From assembly GCF_022662495.1 (NCBI RefSeq), contig NZ_JAKPBU010000005.1:341439-405438 (forward strand): a stretch of DNA of 64,000 bases, read 5' to 3'. The notes under the pieces were generated by a model that saw only the letters and a list, made by a program, of their open reading frames with translations, was not told where the DNA came from and did no database searches. How positions within the stretch are numbered: position 1 is the first letter of the stretch; every line of letters begins with the position of its first letter. Origin of the DNA: Lysobacter sp. M2-1 (lineage in GTDB: Bacteria; Pseudomonadota; Gammaproteobacteria; Xanthomonadales; Xanthomonadaceae). Positions 51,457 to 63,934 of the stretch are shown piece by piece. The translations under genes were made by a program, and so were the position numbers.

Positions 51457-51485
51457 ACAACGGGCAGGCAGGTCCTGCCCGTTGT
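51457..51485 (+). terminator. Intergenic hairpin between dnaK and dnaJ
   Basis: ACAACGGGCAGG / CCTGCCCGTTGT is a perfect 12-bp stem with a CAGGT loop, 16 bases after the dnaK stop and 35 before dnaJ. No long U tract (GTTGAGG follows), so it is probably an attenuator or stabiliser that lowers dnaJ relative to dnaK. Confidence 0.6.
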
Positions 51486-51520
51486 GTTGAGGAAGGCAGG
51501 TTGCAAATGAGCAGGCGGCG

Positions 51521-52645
51521 ATGAGCAAGCGCGATTACTACGAAGTCCTCGGCGTCGCGCGCAACGCGAGCGAGGATGAGCTGAAGAAGGCCTATCGCCG
51601 CTGCGCGATGAAGTACCACCCGGACCGCAATTCTGCGGATACCGACGCGCTCGAGAAGTTCAAGGAGTGCAAGGAGGCCTACGAAGTGCTGTCCGACGGC
51701 GGCAAGCGCCGCATGTACGACCAGCACGGGCACGCTGCGTTCGAGCACGGGATGGGCGGCGGCAACGCCGGGCCGGGCTTCCACGACGTCGGCGACATCT
51801 TCGGCGACATCTTCGGCAACATCTTTGGTGGCGGTGCCTCGCGTGGCCCGCGCCGCGGCGCCGACGTGGGCTATGTGATGGAGCTCGATCTCGAGGAGGC
51901 CGTCGCCGGCGTCGAGAAGCGCATCGAGCTGCCCACGCTCGCGGCCTGCGAGCCGTGCAAGGGCACCGGTTCGGAAGACGGCAAGCTCGACACCTGCGCC
52001 ACCTGCCACGGCCGTGGCCAGGTGCGCATGCAGCGCGGCATCTTCACCATGCAGCAGCCGTGTCCGCACTGCGGCGGCCGCGGCAAGACCTTCGCCAACC
52101 CGTGCAAGATCTGCCACGGCAACGGCCGGGTCGAGGAAGAGAAGATCCTGTCGGTCAAGATCCCGGCAGGCGTGGACAGCGGAGACCGCATCCGCCTGGC
52201 CGGCGAGGGCGAGGCGGGGCCTGCGGGCTCACCGCCCGGAGACCTGTACGTGGAAGTGCGGGTACGCCCGCACGAGATCTTCGAGCGCGATGGCGACGAC
52301 CTGCATTGCGAGGTGCCGATTCGCATCTCCCAGGCTGCGCTCGGCGATACGGTGCGCGTCCCCACGCTGGGCGGCGAGGCCGAAATCCGCATTCCCGCCG
52401 AGACCCAGACCGGCAAGGTCTTCCGCCTGCGCGACAAGGGCGTCAAGTCCGTGCGCAGCCGCGCGCCCGGCGACCTGTACTGCAAGGTGGTGGTGGAAAC
52501 CCCGGTCAATCTCACCGCCGAACAGCGCGATCTGATGGACAAGTTCGAAGCGACCTTCAGCGGCGAAGGCGCGCGTCGCCATTCGCCCCGATCCAGCACC
52601 TTCATCGATGGGGTGAAGGGGTTCTGGGATCGCATGGTGTCGTAG
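51521..52645 (+). CDS. dnaJ: Co-chaperone DnaJ (Hsp40)
   Basis: Type I Hsp40, 374 residues. J domain with the HPD motif ([11 protein letters not shown]), Gly/Phe-rich region ([16 protein letters not shown]), four zinc-binding repeats ([32 protein letters not shown]) and the C-terminal substrate domains. It stimulates DnaK ATPase. A REP hairpin begins at its TAG stop codon. Confidence 0.98.
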   Translation: MSKRDYYEVLGVARNASEDELKKAYRRCAMKYHPDRNSADTDALEKFKECKEAYEVLSDGGKRRMYDQHGHAAFEHGMGGGNAGPGFHDVGDIFGDIFGNIFGGGASRGPRRGADVGYVMELDLEEAVAGVEKRIELPTLAACEPCKGTGSEDGKLDTCATCHGRGQVRMQRGIFTMQQPCPHCGGRGKTFANPCKICHGNGRVEEEKILSVKIPAGVDSGDRIRLAGEGEAGPAGSPPGDLYVEVRVRPHEIFERDGDDLHCEVPIRISQAALGDTVRVPTLGGEAEIRIPAETQTGKVFRLRDKGVKSVRSRAPGDLYCKVVVETPVNLTAEQRDLMDKFEATFSGEGARRHSPRSSTFIDGVKGFWDRMVS

Positions 52646-52741
52646 GTCGGCCCTACGCGGCCGACGCTTCCCGGTTACGCGTACGAGACATCACGCCCCG
52701 CGCGGCACCACGCATCCGTCGGGGACGTAGCCCCGACCTAC
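52642..52741. repeat. REP pair (BIME), GTAGGTCGG family, between dnaJ and dctA
   Basis: Two hairpins in mirror orientation. The left one (52642-52665) starts GTAGGTCGG and has stem GTCGGCC/GGCCGAC with a CTACGC loop; the right one (52717-52741) has stem GTCGGGG/CCCCGAC with an ACGTAG loop and ends CCGACCTAC, complementary to the left head. The left unit overlaps the dnaJ stop codon. Confidence 0.78.
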
Positions 52742-52760
52742 GCATGCTAGCCTCGCCAGC

Positions 52761-54065
52761 ATGGCGAAAGGCTGGTGGAAGAACCTCTACGTCCAGGTGC
52801 TGATCGCGATCGCGATCGGCATCGTGCTGGGCCAGTTCCGGCCCGAGCTCGGCCAGCAGATGAAGCCGTTGGGCGATGGCTTCATCAAGCTCGTGAAGAT
52901 GATCATCGCCCCCGTGATCTTCCTGACCATTGTTGCCGGCATCGCCAAGATCGGGGACCTGAGACATGTCGGCAAGATCGGGCTCAAGGCGCTGATCTAT
53001 TTCGAGGTGCTCACCACCCTGGCCCTGGTAATCGGGTTGGTGGTGGCCAACCTGGTCAGGCCCGGCGCCGGCATGGGCATCGATCCGGCGCAGATCGATG
53101 CCTCGGGCGTCTCCCAGTACCAGCAGGCCGCGCACGAGCAGGGCACGATCCCCTTTCTGCTCGACATCATCCCGCACGATTTCCTGTCCGCGTTCACCGA
53201 GGGCAAGCTGCTGCAGGTGCTGCTGGTGGCCATCCTTACCGGCGTGGCGCTCACCCAGATGGGCAGGGTGGGCCAGCGCATGCTGGACATCGCCGAAGAC
53301 CTGTCGCACGTGTTCTTCAACATCGTCGGCATGATCATGCGGCTGGCGCCGATCGGTGCGTTCGGTGCGATGGCCTTCACCATCGGCAAGTTCGGCCTGG
53401 GTTCGCTCGCCTCGCTCGGCTGGCTGCTGGCTTCGGTGTACCTGACCTGTTTTGCGTTCGTGTTCGTGGTGCTCGGACTGGTGGCGCGGCTGTCCGGCTT
53501 CTCGCTGTGGCAATTCATCAAGTACATCCGCGGCGAGCTGCTGCTGGTGCTGGGCACGTCGAGTTCGGAATCCGCGCTGCCGCGCCTGCTCAACCGTCTG
53601 GAGGACGTCGGCTGCGACCGCGCGGTGGTGGGCCTGGTCGTGCCGACCGGTTACTCCTTCAACCTGGACGGAACCTGCATCTACCTGACCATGGCCGCGA
53701 TCTTCATTGCCCAGGCGGTGGGCGTGGACCTCACCCTGGGCGAGGAGCTGACCCTGATCGGGGTGTTGCTGCTGACCTCGAAGGGTGCGGCCGGCGTAAC
53801 CGGCTCGGGTTTCGTGACCCTCGCCGCGACCCTGGCCGCGCTGGGCGGAAAAGTCCCGGTAGAAGGTGTGGCCCTGGTGCTGGGCGTGGACCGGTTCATG
53901 TCCGAGGCGCGCGCGATCACCAATTTCATCGGCAACGGCGTGGCCACGATGGTCGTGGCGAAGTGGGAGGGCCTGCGCAACGATGCGCAGATGCGGGCCG
54001 CCTTCGCCGCCGGACCGCTGCCGGAAAGCGCAGAGGTCGTGCGCGACCCCGACCAGGGCGATTGA
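52761..54065 (+). CDS. dctA: C4-dicarboxylate/cation symporter DctA family
   Basis: Inner-membrane importer of succinate, fumarate or malate driven by protons or sodium, 434 residues, DAACS family. Markers: [20 protein letters not shown], the serine-rich re-entrant loop [29 protein letters not shown] and the transport-core motif [20 protein letters not shown]. The Asn-rich [18 protein letters not shown] segment binds substrate and cation. Flanked on both sides by REP pairs and thus an isolated unit. Confidence 0.94.
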   Translation: MAKGWWKNLYVQVLIAIAIGIVLGQFRPELGQQMKPLGDGFIKLVKMIIAPVIFLTIVAGIAKIGDLRHVGKIGLKALIYFEVLTTLALVIGLVVANLVRPGAGMGIDPAQIDASGVSQYQQAAHEQGTIPFLLDIIPHDFLSAFTEGKLLQVLLVAILTGVALTQMGRVGQRMLDIAEDLSHVFFNIVGMIMRLAPIGAFGAMAFTIGKFGLGSLASLGWLLASVYLTCFAFVFVVLGLVARLSGFSLWQFIKYIRGELLLVLGTSSSESALPRLLNRLEDVGCDRAVVGLVVPTGYSFNLDGTCIYLTMAAIFIAQAVGVDLTLGEELTLIGVLLLTSKGAAGVTGSGFVTLAATLAALGGKVPVEGVALVLGVDRFMSEARAITNFIGNGVATMVVAKWEGLRNDAQMRAAFAAGPLPESAEVVRDPDQGD

Positions 54066-54079
54066 CGCATCGGCCTCGT

Positions 54080-54162
54080 GTAGGAGCGGCGTCAGCCGCG
54101 AGTTCCTGCTGTTGTCGGATATCTAGAACCTCCCAAAGAACTCGGGCTGACGCCGCTCCTAC
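54080..54162. repeat. REP pair (BIME), GTAGGAGCG family, after dctA
   Basis: Left arm 54080-54104 (GTAGGAGCGGCGTCAGCC then GCGAGTT) and right arm 54139-54162 are reverse complements over about 24 bases with a single-base difference, separated by 34 bases. Typical of mirrored REP units in xanthomonads. Likely also forms the 3' end of the dctA transcript. Confidence 0.82.
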
Positions 54163-54216
54163 GCAAGACAGGTAAGCCCCTTGTGGGCGGCTGGCCGCTG
54201 CCGCTAGCCTGAGCGC

Positions 54217-54930
54217 ATGAGCGAACCGGTGAAACTGCTGATCCACGGCGCCAATGGGCGAATGGGCCAGGCCCTGCAACGGCTATGCGCCGGTAACGGG
54301 GCCTGCCGCGTCGTGGGCGCTGTGTCGCGCAAGGTCGGGCAGCGGGTGATCGATGGTGTTCCGCAATTCGCCGCCTCCGAGCTGGCGGGCACACCCGAGT
54401 TCGACGTCGCGATCGACTTCAGCCTGCCGGAGGGCTTCGATCCGGTGCTCGCCCTGTGCGTGCAGCGCGGCAGACCCATGGTCTCGGGTACCACAGGTCT
54501 CGGCGACGCGCAGCGCGAAGCGATCGCCTTGGCCGGCACGCGCATCGCGGTGCTCTGGGCGGCCAACTTCAGCCTCGGCGTCGCCGTACTGGACGAGCTG
54601 GTGGAGCGCGCGGCGCGCGCGCTGCCAGGCTGGGACTGCGACATCCTCGAGCAGCACCACACGCACAAGAAGGATGCGCCTTCCGGCACGGCCCTGGCAC
54701 TCGGGCATTCGGCCACGCAGGGCGGCGCGCGGCCGCGGTATGCCTCGATCCGGGCAGGCGACATCGTCGGCGAGCACGTGGTGCAGTTCGCCGCCGCGGG
54801 CGAGCGCATCGAGCTGATTCACCGCGCGACCGACCGCGACATCTTCGCGCGCGGCGCGCTGCACGCGGCCGAGGCGCTGGCCAGCCGCCCGGCCGGCGTC
54901 TACCGGCTGCGCGATCTGCTGTTCGGATAA
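54217..54930 (+). CDS. dapB: 4-hydroxy-tetrahydrodipicolinate reductase
   Basis: Lysine and diaminopimelate pathway reductase, 237 residues, slightly shorter than E. coli DapB. Nucleotide-binding motif LIHGANGRMGQAL, VSGTTGLGDAQ, the catalytic DILEQHHTHKKDAPSGTALAL segment with the His-Lys pair, and IRAGDIVGEH are all present. Precedes carAB by 132 bases, an arrangement common in gammaproteobacteria. Confidence 0.97.
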   Translation: MSEPVKLLIHGANGRMGQALQRLCAGNGACRVVGAVSRKVGQRVIDGVPQFAASELAGTPEFDVAIDFSLPEGFDPVLALCVQRGRPMVSGTTGLGDAQREAIALAGTRIAVLWAANFSLGVAVLDELVERAARALPGWDCDILEQHHTHKKDAPSGTALALGHSATQGGARPRYASIRAGDIVGEHVVQFAAAGERIELIHRATDRDIFARGALHAAEALASRPAGVYRLRDLLFG

Positions 54931-54960
54931 TCCGCGCTGGCATCGCGACCCGATCCCCGA

Positions 54961-55025
54961 TAGAATTCTCGCTCGCCTGATTCCTCATGCCTCCGGACCG
55001 GTGTAGACCGCTTCGGCGGCTTTTT
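54961..55025 (+). promoter_or_regulatory. Possible carAB leader: -10 box and attenuator hairpin
   Basis: TAGAAT (54961-54966) is a plausible -10 box. About 35 bases later CCGC-TTCG-GCGG (55008-55019) forms a short tetraloop hairpin followed by C-TTTTT (55020-55025), an intrinsic terminator layout placed 38 bases upstream of carA. It may attenuate carAB or end dapB transcripts. Confidence 0.45.
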
Positions 55026-55062
55026 GCAGCTTGCTTTCCGCAACCAGACGTAGGCGAAGCCA

Positions 55063-56199
55063 GTGACAGATCCCGCCATCCTCGCGCTTGAAGACGGAAC
55101 GGTCTTCGAGGGCATTTCCGTGGGCGCAAACGGCCTGAGCGTAGGCGAAGTCGTGTTCAACACGGCCATGACCGGCTACCAGGAAGTGCTCACGGACCCC
55201 TCGTATGCGCGCCAGCTGGTGACGCTGACCTATCCGCATATCGGCAACACCGGTTGCACGGCGCAGGACGACGAAGCCGACACCGTCTGGGCCGCCGGCC
55301 TGATCGTGCGCGACGTACCGCGGCGCCCCAGCAGCTGGCGCAGCGAAGGATCGCTGCCGGACTGGTTGAAGGCGCGCGGCATCGTCGCGATCGCCGACAT
55401 CGACGTGCGCAAGCTGACCCGCCTGCTGCGCGATCGGGGTGCGCAGAACGGAGCACTGATGGCGTGTGCGGCTGCGGACGGGAAACCGGATGCGGATCGC
55501 GCGATCGAGGCCGCGCGCAAATTTCCGGGCCTGAAGGGCATGGATCTGGCGAAGGAAGTCACCACCGCCGCGGCGTACCCATGGACCGCCGGACAGCTCG
55601 ATCTGGACCGCAATGCCTTCGCCGAGGGCGGGGGCAAGTACAAGGTGGTGGCCTACGATTTCGGCGTGAAGCGCAACATCCTGCGGATGCTGGCCGAGCG
55701 CGGCTGCGACGTCACCGTGGTCCCGGCCCAGACATCCGCCGCCGATGTGCTGGCGATGAAACCCGACGGCGTGTTCCTCTCCAACGGCCCCGGCGATCCC
55801 GAGCCCTGCGATTACGCGATTGCCGCGATCCGCGAGTTCATCGACCGCAAGCTGCCGACCTACGGCATCTGCCTCGGCCACCAGCTGCTCGGCCTTGCCG
55901 TGGGCGCGAAGACGATGAAGATGAAGTTCGGGCACCACGGGGCCAACCACCCGGTGATCGACCTGGCGTCGGGCCGGGTGATGATCACCTCGCAGAACCA
56001 CGGCTTCGCGGTGGACGAAACCACGCTGCCGGAAAACGCGCGGGTGACCCATCGCTCGCTGTTCGACGGCTCCAACCAGGGGATCGAGCTGACCGACGCA
56101 CCCGCCTTCAGCTTCCAGGGACATCCGGAAGCATCGCCCGGTCCGCACGACGTGGCGCCGTTGTTCGACAAGTTCATCGCCGCAATGGAGACGCACTGA
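55063..56199 (+). CDS. carA: Carbamoyl-phosphate synthase small subunit
   Basis: Glutaminase subunit feeding ammonia to CarB for arginine and pyrimidine synthesis, 378 residues. N-terminal domain: [33 protein letters not shown]. The class I amidotransferase domain has the nucleophile Cys in [13 protein letters not shown] and the His-x-Glu pair in [11 protein letters not shown]. The start is GTG (GTGACAGAT), preceded by GAAGCCA. CarB follows after one base. Confidence 0.98.
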   Translation: MTDPAILALEDGTVFEGISVGANGLSVGEVVFNTAMTGYQEVLTDPSYARQLVTLTYPHIGNTGCTAQDDEADTVWAAGLIVRDVPRRPSSWRSEGSLPDWLKARGIVAIADIDVRKLTRLLRDRGAQNGALMACAAADGKPDADRAIEAARKFPGLKGMDLAKEVTTAAAYPWTAGQLDLDRNAFAEGGGKYKVVAYDFGVKRNILRMLAERGCDVTVVPAQTSAADVLAMKPDGVFLSNGPGDPEPCDYAIAAIREFIDRKLPTYGICLGHQLLGLAVGAKTMKMKFGHHGANHPVIDLASGRVMITSQNHGFAVDETTLPENARVTHRSLFDGSNQGIELTDAPAFSFQGHPEASPGPHDVAPLFDKFIAAMETH

Positions 56200-56200
56200 G

Positions 56201-59443
<3,243 letters not shown>

Positions 59444-59537
59444 CTCGCGCCCAGCGTTCGCTTCCGGCGACGCGCGCAGCAACACCGACGATTGGAAACG
59501 GCGCGCGCACATGCGTGCGTCCTGAGGAGCAGGACAG

Positions 59538-60014
59538 ATGAGACCCCCGATGACCGCAAAGGGCGCAGCGCGGCTGCGCGCGGAACTGGAAGAACTCAAG
59601 TCGGTCAAGCGGCCGGCGGTGATCGCCGCGATCGCCGAGGCGCGTGCGCACGGCGATCTGCGCGAGAACGCCGAGTACCACGCTGCGCGCGAGCAGCAGG
59701 GCTTCATCGAAGGCCGGATCAAACAGCTCGAGGGCGAGCTTTCGCATGCCCACATCATCGACGTAGCCACGCTTGATGCCGGCGACCGGGTCGTGTTCGG
59801 AGCCAGCGTGGTCCTGGCCGACGTGGATAACGACGAGGAGCGTCGCTACCAGATCGTGGGTGACCTGGAAGCCGACATCAAGCTGGGGTTGATCGCGATC
59901 TCCTCGCCGGTGGCGCGCGCCCTGATCGGCAAGCACGCGGGCGATACCATCACCATCGACGCTCCTGCGGGGCAGCGCGAGTACGAAATCGTCGGCGTCA
60001 GTTACGCAGGCTGA
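59538..60014 (+). CDS. greA: Transcription elongation factor GreA
   Basis: A 158-residue factor that rescues backtracked RNA polymerase. N-terminal coiled coil with the acidic tip ([20 protein letters not shown]) and C-terminal FKBP-like domain ([36 protein letters not shown]). GAGGAGCAGG precedes the ATG at 59538. Four bases separate it from rpfE. Confidence 0.97.
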   Translation: MRPPMTAKGAARLRAELEELKSVKRPAVIAAIAEARAHGDLRENAEYHAAREQQGFIEGRIKQLEGELSHAHIIDVATLDAGDRVVFGASVVLADVDNDEERRYQIVGDLEADIKLGLIAISSPVARALIGKHAGDTITIDAPAGQREYEIVGVSYAG

Positions 60015-60018
60015 GGTC

Positions 60019-60954
60019 ATGGCGCACGTCGCCCTCCTGCTGCCTGCGCGCGCACGCTTCGGCGGCCAGCGCCTGTCGCCGCAAACGGCACGCGCACTGG
60101 GCCGCGCCGACCGGCGCGACGAAAACGCCGGCGCGCGCGCGCAGCTGCGACGCCACTTCAGCCTGATCCCCGACCACTGGCCGCTGGCGTCGTTGACCCG
60201 GCGCGTCGATGCCGAGGACGCGGCCGGCGCCTGCTGGCTGCGCGCGGATCCCGCGCACGTGCGCGCCGGCATCAACGGGGCCACGCTGCTGGCCTGTGGC
60301 GATGGCGTGGGCCTCACGCCGGAGGAGACCGCGGCGCTGCTGCAGCCGCTCAGGCCGCTGTTTGGCGACACGGGTTTTCTCATCGACGCGCCGCGGCCGG
60401 GACACTGGTATCTGCGTCTGCCGCGCGAGGCGAAGCTGCCCCGTTTCACCGAGCCGTCGGAGGCGCTGGGCACGGACGTGTTCGAGCACCTGCCCGAGGG
60501 CGATGTGGGGCGTCGCTGGCGCAGCCTGCTCAGCGAAGCCGAAGTGGTTCTGCACAATCATCCGCTCAACGCCCGGCGCGCTGGCGAGGGCAGGCTGGCG
60601 GTGAATTCGCTCTGGTTCTGGGGCGGTGGCGTGTTGCCCGACCACACCAGCGCGCGGCGTGCGCGCCTGCAGTCCGACGACGAAGTGATGGGGGCGCTGG
60701 GGCACGGCAGTGCCGCCGTCGAGTCGCTGCCCGGGCAATACGGGCACGCCGAGGATGACTTGCTCGTCGATCTGCGCGCGCTGCGCGACCTCGCCCACAT
60801 CGATCGCGACTGGCTGCAGCCGGCATTGCAGGATGTGGCATCTGGCCGCCTCGAAGGCCTGGAGCTGGACCTGGCCGACGGGCACATCATCGGCTTCGAG
60901 CGACGCCAACGCTGGCGCGTCTGGCGTCGACCGTGCGAGCGCCTGGGTGCGTGA
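60019..60954 (+). CDS. rpfE: RpfE-type / phosphoglycerate mutase-like protein
   Basis: A 311-residue cytoplasmic protein of the family called RpfE in Xanthomonas and often listed as phosphoglycerate mutase-like (COG4255). Visible features: ARFGGQRLSPQTARALGRAD near the N-terminus, WLRADPAHVRAGINGATLLA, LPEGDVGRRWRSLLSEAEVV with LHNHPLNARR, and VNSLWFWGGGVLP; the NSLWFWGGG motif is the family hallmark. Biochemical role is not established. Gene order greA-rpfE-recJ-prfB is the Xanthomonas rpf-flanking order. GAGG lies just before its ATG. Confidence 0.85.
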   Translation: MAHVALLLPARARFGGQRLSPQTARALGRADRRDENAGARAQLRRHFSLIPDHWPLASLTRRVDAEDAAGACWLRADPAHVRAGINGATLLACGDGVGLTPEETAALLQPLRPLFGDTGFLIDAPRPGHWYLRLPREAKLPRFTEPSEALGTDVFEHLPEGDVGRRWRSLLSEAEVVLHNHPLNARRAGEGRLAVNSLWFWGGGVLPDHTSARRARLQSDDEVMGALGHGSAAVESLPGQYGHAEDDLLVDLRALRDLAHIDRDWLQPALQDVASGRLEGLELDLADGHIIGFERRQRWRVWRRPCERLGA

Positions 60955-61029
60955 GATGTGCGCAGGGAGCAGGAGCAAGTCCATTTGCCCGCGTGCCCGC
61001 CGGACCGGCGCGACGGGAATGAACGCGCC

Positions 61030-62733
61030 TTGAAACCCGTCATCCGACGCCGCGAATGTCCCGATACGGGCGCCTGGCCCGACAGCCTGCCGCCGCTGCT
61101 GCGCCGGATCCATGCCGCGCGCGGCTCGACCTGCATCGATGAGGCCCAGCCCAGGCTGTCCAATCTGCTGCCGCCTGACAGCCTCGGCGGCATGGAGGCG
61201 GCGACCGCGTTGCTGGCCGACGCGATCGCGCGCGACCGCCGGATCCTCATCGTTGGCGACTTCGATTGCGATGGCGCCACGGCCTGCGCGGTCGGCGTGC
61301 GCGGCCTGCAGATGCTTGGCGCGCGCAATGTCCAACATGCGGTCCCCAACCGCAGGGTGCATGGCTATGGCCTGTCGCCGGCGCTGGTCGAAGAACTCGC
61401 GGCGCTGGGGCCCGAGCTGTTGGTGACCGTCGACCATGGCATTGCCTGCCACGCCGGCATCGGCGCGGCCAAGGCGCGCGGCTGGGACGTGCTGGTCACC
61501 GATCACCACCTGCCGGGTGAGGTCCTGCCGCCCGCCGACGCGATCGTAAACCCCAACCTGCCTGACGACGGCTTCCCCAGCAAAGTGCTGGCGGGCGTCG
61601 GCGTGATGTTCTACGTACTGCTGGCGCTGCGCCGGCGCCTGCGCGAACGCGGCATGCTTGCCTCCGAGCCGGACCTGTCGGTCCTGCTCGACCTGGTGGC
61701 GGTGGGCACCGTCGCCGATCTGGTACCGCTGGATGCCAACAATCGCGCCCTGGTGGCTGCGGGGTTGCGTCGCCTGCGCGCTGGAAACGGATGCGCCGGT
61801 TTGAAGGCTTTGATCGAAGTCGCCGGTCGCGATGCGCAGCGGCTCAGCGCCACCGACATCGGCTTCGCCATCGCGCCCCGCATCAATGCCGCCGGGCGGC
61901 TGGAAGACATGGCGCTGGGCATCGAATGCCTGCTGACCGACGACCCGTCCCAGGCGCGCGAACTGGCGGCGGTACTGCATGGCATCAACGCCGAGCGCCA
62001 GGGCCTGCAGCAGGACATGGTGGACGAGGCCGAATCGATGCTGCCGCGCATCGATCCGGACGCGGTTCTGCCCCCGGCGCTCTGCTTCTACGATCCGCAG
62101 TGGCATCCCGGCGTGGTCGGCCTGGTCGCCTCCAAGCTGAAAGAACGGACCCATCGCCCGGTCGTCGCCTTCGCCCCGGCCGAGCCCGGCGGCGACAGCC
62201 TGCGGGGCTCCGCGCGTTCGATTCCCGGGCTGCACATCCGCGACGTCCTCGCGGCCGTGGACCATGCGCATCCCGGCCTGATGGACAGGTTCGGTGGCCA
62301 CGCCATGGCCGCGGGCCTGAGCCTGCCATTGCATTCGCTGGCGGCCTTCCGCGCCGCGTGGCAGACGCAGGTCGCCGCCGTGCTCGATCCTGCGCTGCTG
62401 CAGGCGGAGCTCTGGAGCGACGGAGAGCTCGCGGCGGACCAGCTCGATCGCCACCACGCCGAACTGCTGCGCGACGCCGCGCCCTGGGGTCAGGGCTATC
62501 CGGAGCCGCTGTTCGACGGCTGCTTCGACGTGGTCGGAACGCGTCTGGTCGGCGCCAACCACCTCAAGCTGCGGCTGCGACTGGGCTCCCGGCAGCTCGA
62601 CGCGATCCATTTCGGCGGCGCCGATGCTTGCCCGGTGACGGCACGCGTCCGCATCGCCTATCGCCTGGCGGCAGACGACTGGCGCGGAGGCGATGCGATC
62701 CAGCTCATCGTGGTCCACCGCGAGCCAGCCTGA
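61030..62733 (+). CDS. recJ: Single-strand DNA exonuclease RecJ
   Basis: 5'-3' single-strand exonuclease used in recombination and mismatch repair, about 567 residues. DHH-family motifs: VGDFDCDGATACAVG, TVDHGIACHAGI, VTDHHLPGEVLPPADAIVNP, LDLVAVGTVADLVPL, the FGGHAMAAGLSL DHHA1 motif, and WHPGVVGLVASKLKE. The start is uncertain. TTG at 61030 gives the family N-terminus KPVIRRRECPDTG and follows a GGGA; a GTG at 60958 is in frame and would add 24 residues that look non-homologous. Immediately downstream of rpfE. Confidence 0.95.
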   Translation: MKPVIRRRECPDTGAWPDSLPPLLRRIHAARGSTCIDEAQPRLSNLLPPDSLGGMEAATALLADAIARDRRILIVGDFDCDGATACAVGVRGLQMLGARNVQHAVPNRRVHGYGLSPALVEELAALGPELLVTVDHGIACHAGIGAAKARGWDVLVTDHHLPGEVLPPADAIVNPNLPDDGFPSKVLAGVGVMFYVLLALRRRLRERGMLASEPDLSVLLDLVAVGTVADLVPLDANNRALVAAGLRRLRAGNGCAGLKALIEVAGRDAQRLSATDIGFAIAPRINAAGRLEDMALGIECLLTDDPSQARELAAVLHGINAERQGLQQDMVDEAESMLPRIDPDAVLPPALCFYDPQWHPGVVGLVASKLKERTHRPVVAFAPAEPGGDSLRGSARSIPGLHIRDVLAAVDHAHPGLMDRFGGHAMAAGLSLPLHSLAAFRAAWQTQVAAVLDPALLQAELWSDGELAADQLDRHHAELLRDAAPWGQGYPEPLFDGCFDVVGTRLVGANHLKLRLRLGSRQLDAIHFGGADACPVTARVRIAYRLAADDWRGGDAIQLIVVHREPA

Positions 62734-62782
62734 TACGCATCCCGCCTGCTAGAATCCGCGGCCGTTTTTCAAGTTTTCTCCC

Positions 62783-63911
62783 ATGATCGAACTCAATCCC
62801 GTGCGCCAGCGCATCGCCGACCTGACCGGGCGGCTGGATGCGCTGAGGGGGTATCTTTGACTACGACGCCAAGCGCGAGCGCCTGGAAGAAGTAGAACGC
62901 GAACTGGAACATCCGGACATCTGGAACGATGCCGAACGGGCGCAGGCGCTGGGCCGCGAGCGCTCCCTGCTCGACAAGACAGTCAACGGCATCAGGACCC
63001 TGACCGAAGGCCTCGCCGGATCGGGCGAGTTGCTGGATCTGGTCGAAGCCGAGAACGACGAGGAAACCGCCAACGCGATCGTCGCCGACGTCGACCGCTA
63101 CGAGAAGGGTGTGGAGCAGCTGGAGTTCCAGCGCATGTTCTCGGGCAAGATGGACTCGCATTCGGCCTTCGTCGACATCCAGGCTGGCGCCGGCGGCACC
63201 GAAGCCCAGGACTGGGCGGAAATGCTGCTGCGCATGTACCTGCGCTGGGCCGAATCGCGCGGCTGGAAGACCGAGCTGCTCGAGGCCAGCGGCGGCGACG
63301 TCGCCGGCATCAAATCGGCCACGTTCCGGGTGGAGGGCGACTTCGCCTACGGCTGGCTGAAGACCGAGACCGGCGTGCACCGCCTGGTGCGCAAGTCGCC
63401 GTTCGATTCGGACAATCGGCGCCACACCTCGTTCACTTCGGTGTTCGTCTCGCCTGAAGTCGACGACGAGATCGACATCGAGATCAACCCGGCCGACCTG
63501 AAGACCGACGTCTATCGTTCCTCCGGCGCCGGCGGCCAGCACGTCAACAAGACCGAATCTGCGGTGCGCATCACCCACGTGCCCACCGGGATCGTGGTTG
63601 CCTGCCAGACCGAGCGCAGCCAGCACGCCAACCGCGACCGCGCCATGAAGATGCTCGCCGCCAAGCTGTACGAGCTCGAGGTTCAAAAACGCAATGCGGT
63701 GCGCGACGCGGTCGAGGCCACCAAGTCCGACATCGGCTGGGGCAGCCAGATCCGCAACTACGTCCTCGACCAGAGCCGGATCAAGGATCTGCGCACCGGC
63801 ATCGAGCGCAGCGACACCCAGAAGGTGCTGGACGGCGACCTGGACGAGTTCATCGAAGCGAGTCTGAAGTCCGGGCTGGAGGCTGGTTCCAAACGTCTCG
63901 ACGCGGTGTAA
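62783..63911 (+). CDS. prfB: Peptide chain release factor 2 (programmed +1 frameshift)
   Basis: RF2 recognises UGA and UAA stops. It is encoded in two frames: ATG 62783 to codon 25 (ending RGYL at 62857), then an in-frame TGA (62858-62860), and after skipping T62858 the protein continues [20 protein letters not shown] to TAA at 63909-63911, giving 375 residues. The second part includes the peptidyl-hydrolysis GGQ motif ([14 protein letters not shown]) and the SPF-type anticodon tripeptide ([10 protein letters not shown]). The frameshift is normal autoregulation, not a mutation. It follows recJ by 49 bases. Confidence 0.98.
62846..62861 (+). promoter_or_regulatory. RF2 programmed frameshift site
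   Basis: Internal Shine-Dalgarno AGGGGG (62846-62851), three bases, then slippery CTT-TGA-C (62855-62861). This is the classic RF2 autoregulatory arrangement: low RF2 lets the ribosome slip +1 on CUU-U past the UGA. Confidence 0.97.
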
Positions 63912-63934
63912 TGCTTCGTTCGCCTTGTAGGGGC

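Noticed and set aside
59998..62718. Minus-strand open frame of 906 codons opposite rpfE and recJ
   Set aside because: Antisense to two conserved genes in conserved order; typical GC-bias shadow.
62858..62860. Nonsense mutation in prfB
   Set aside because: It is the programmed RF2 frameshift stop, with the SD-like element and CTT-TGA-C context intact.
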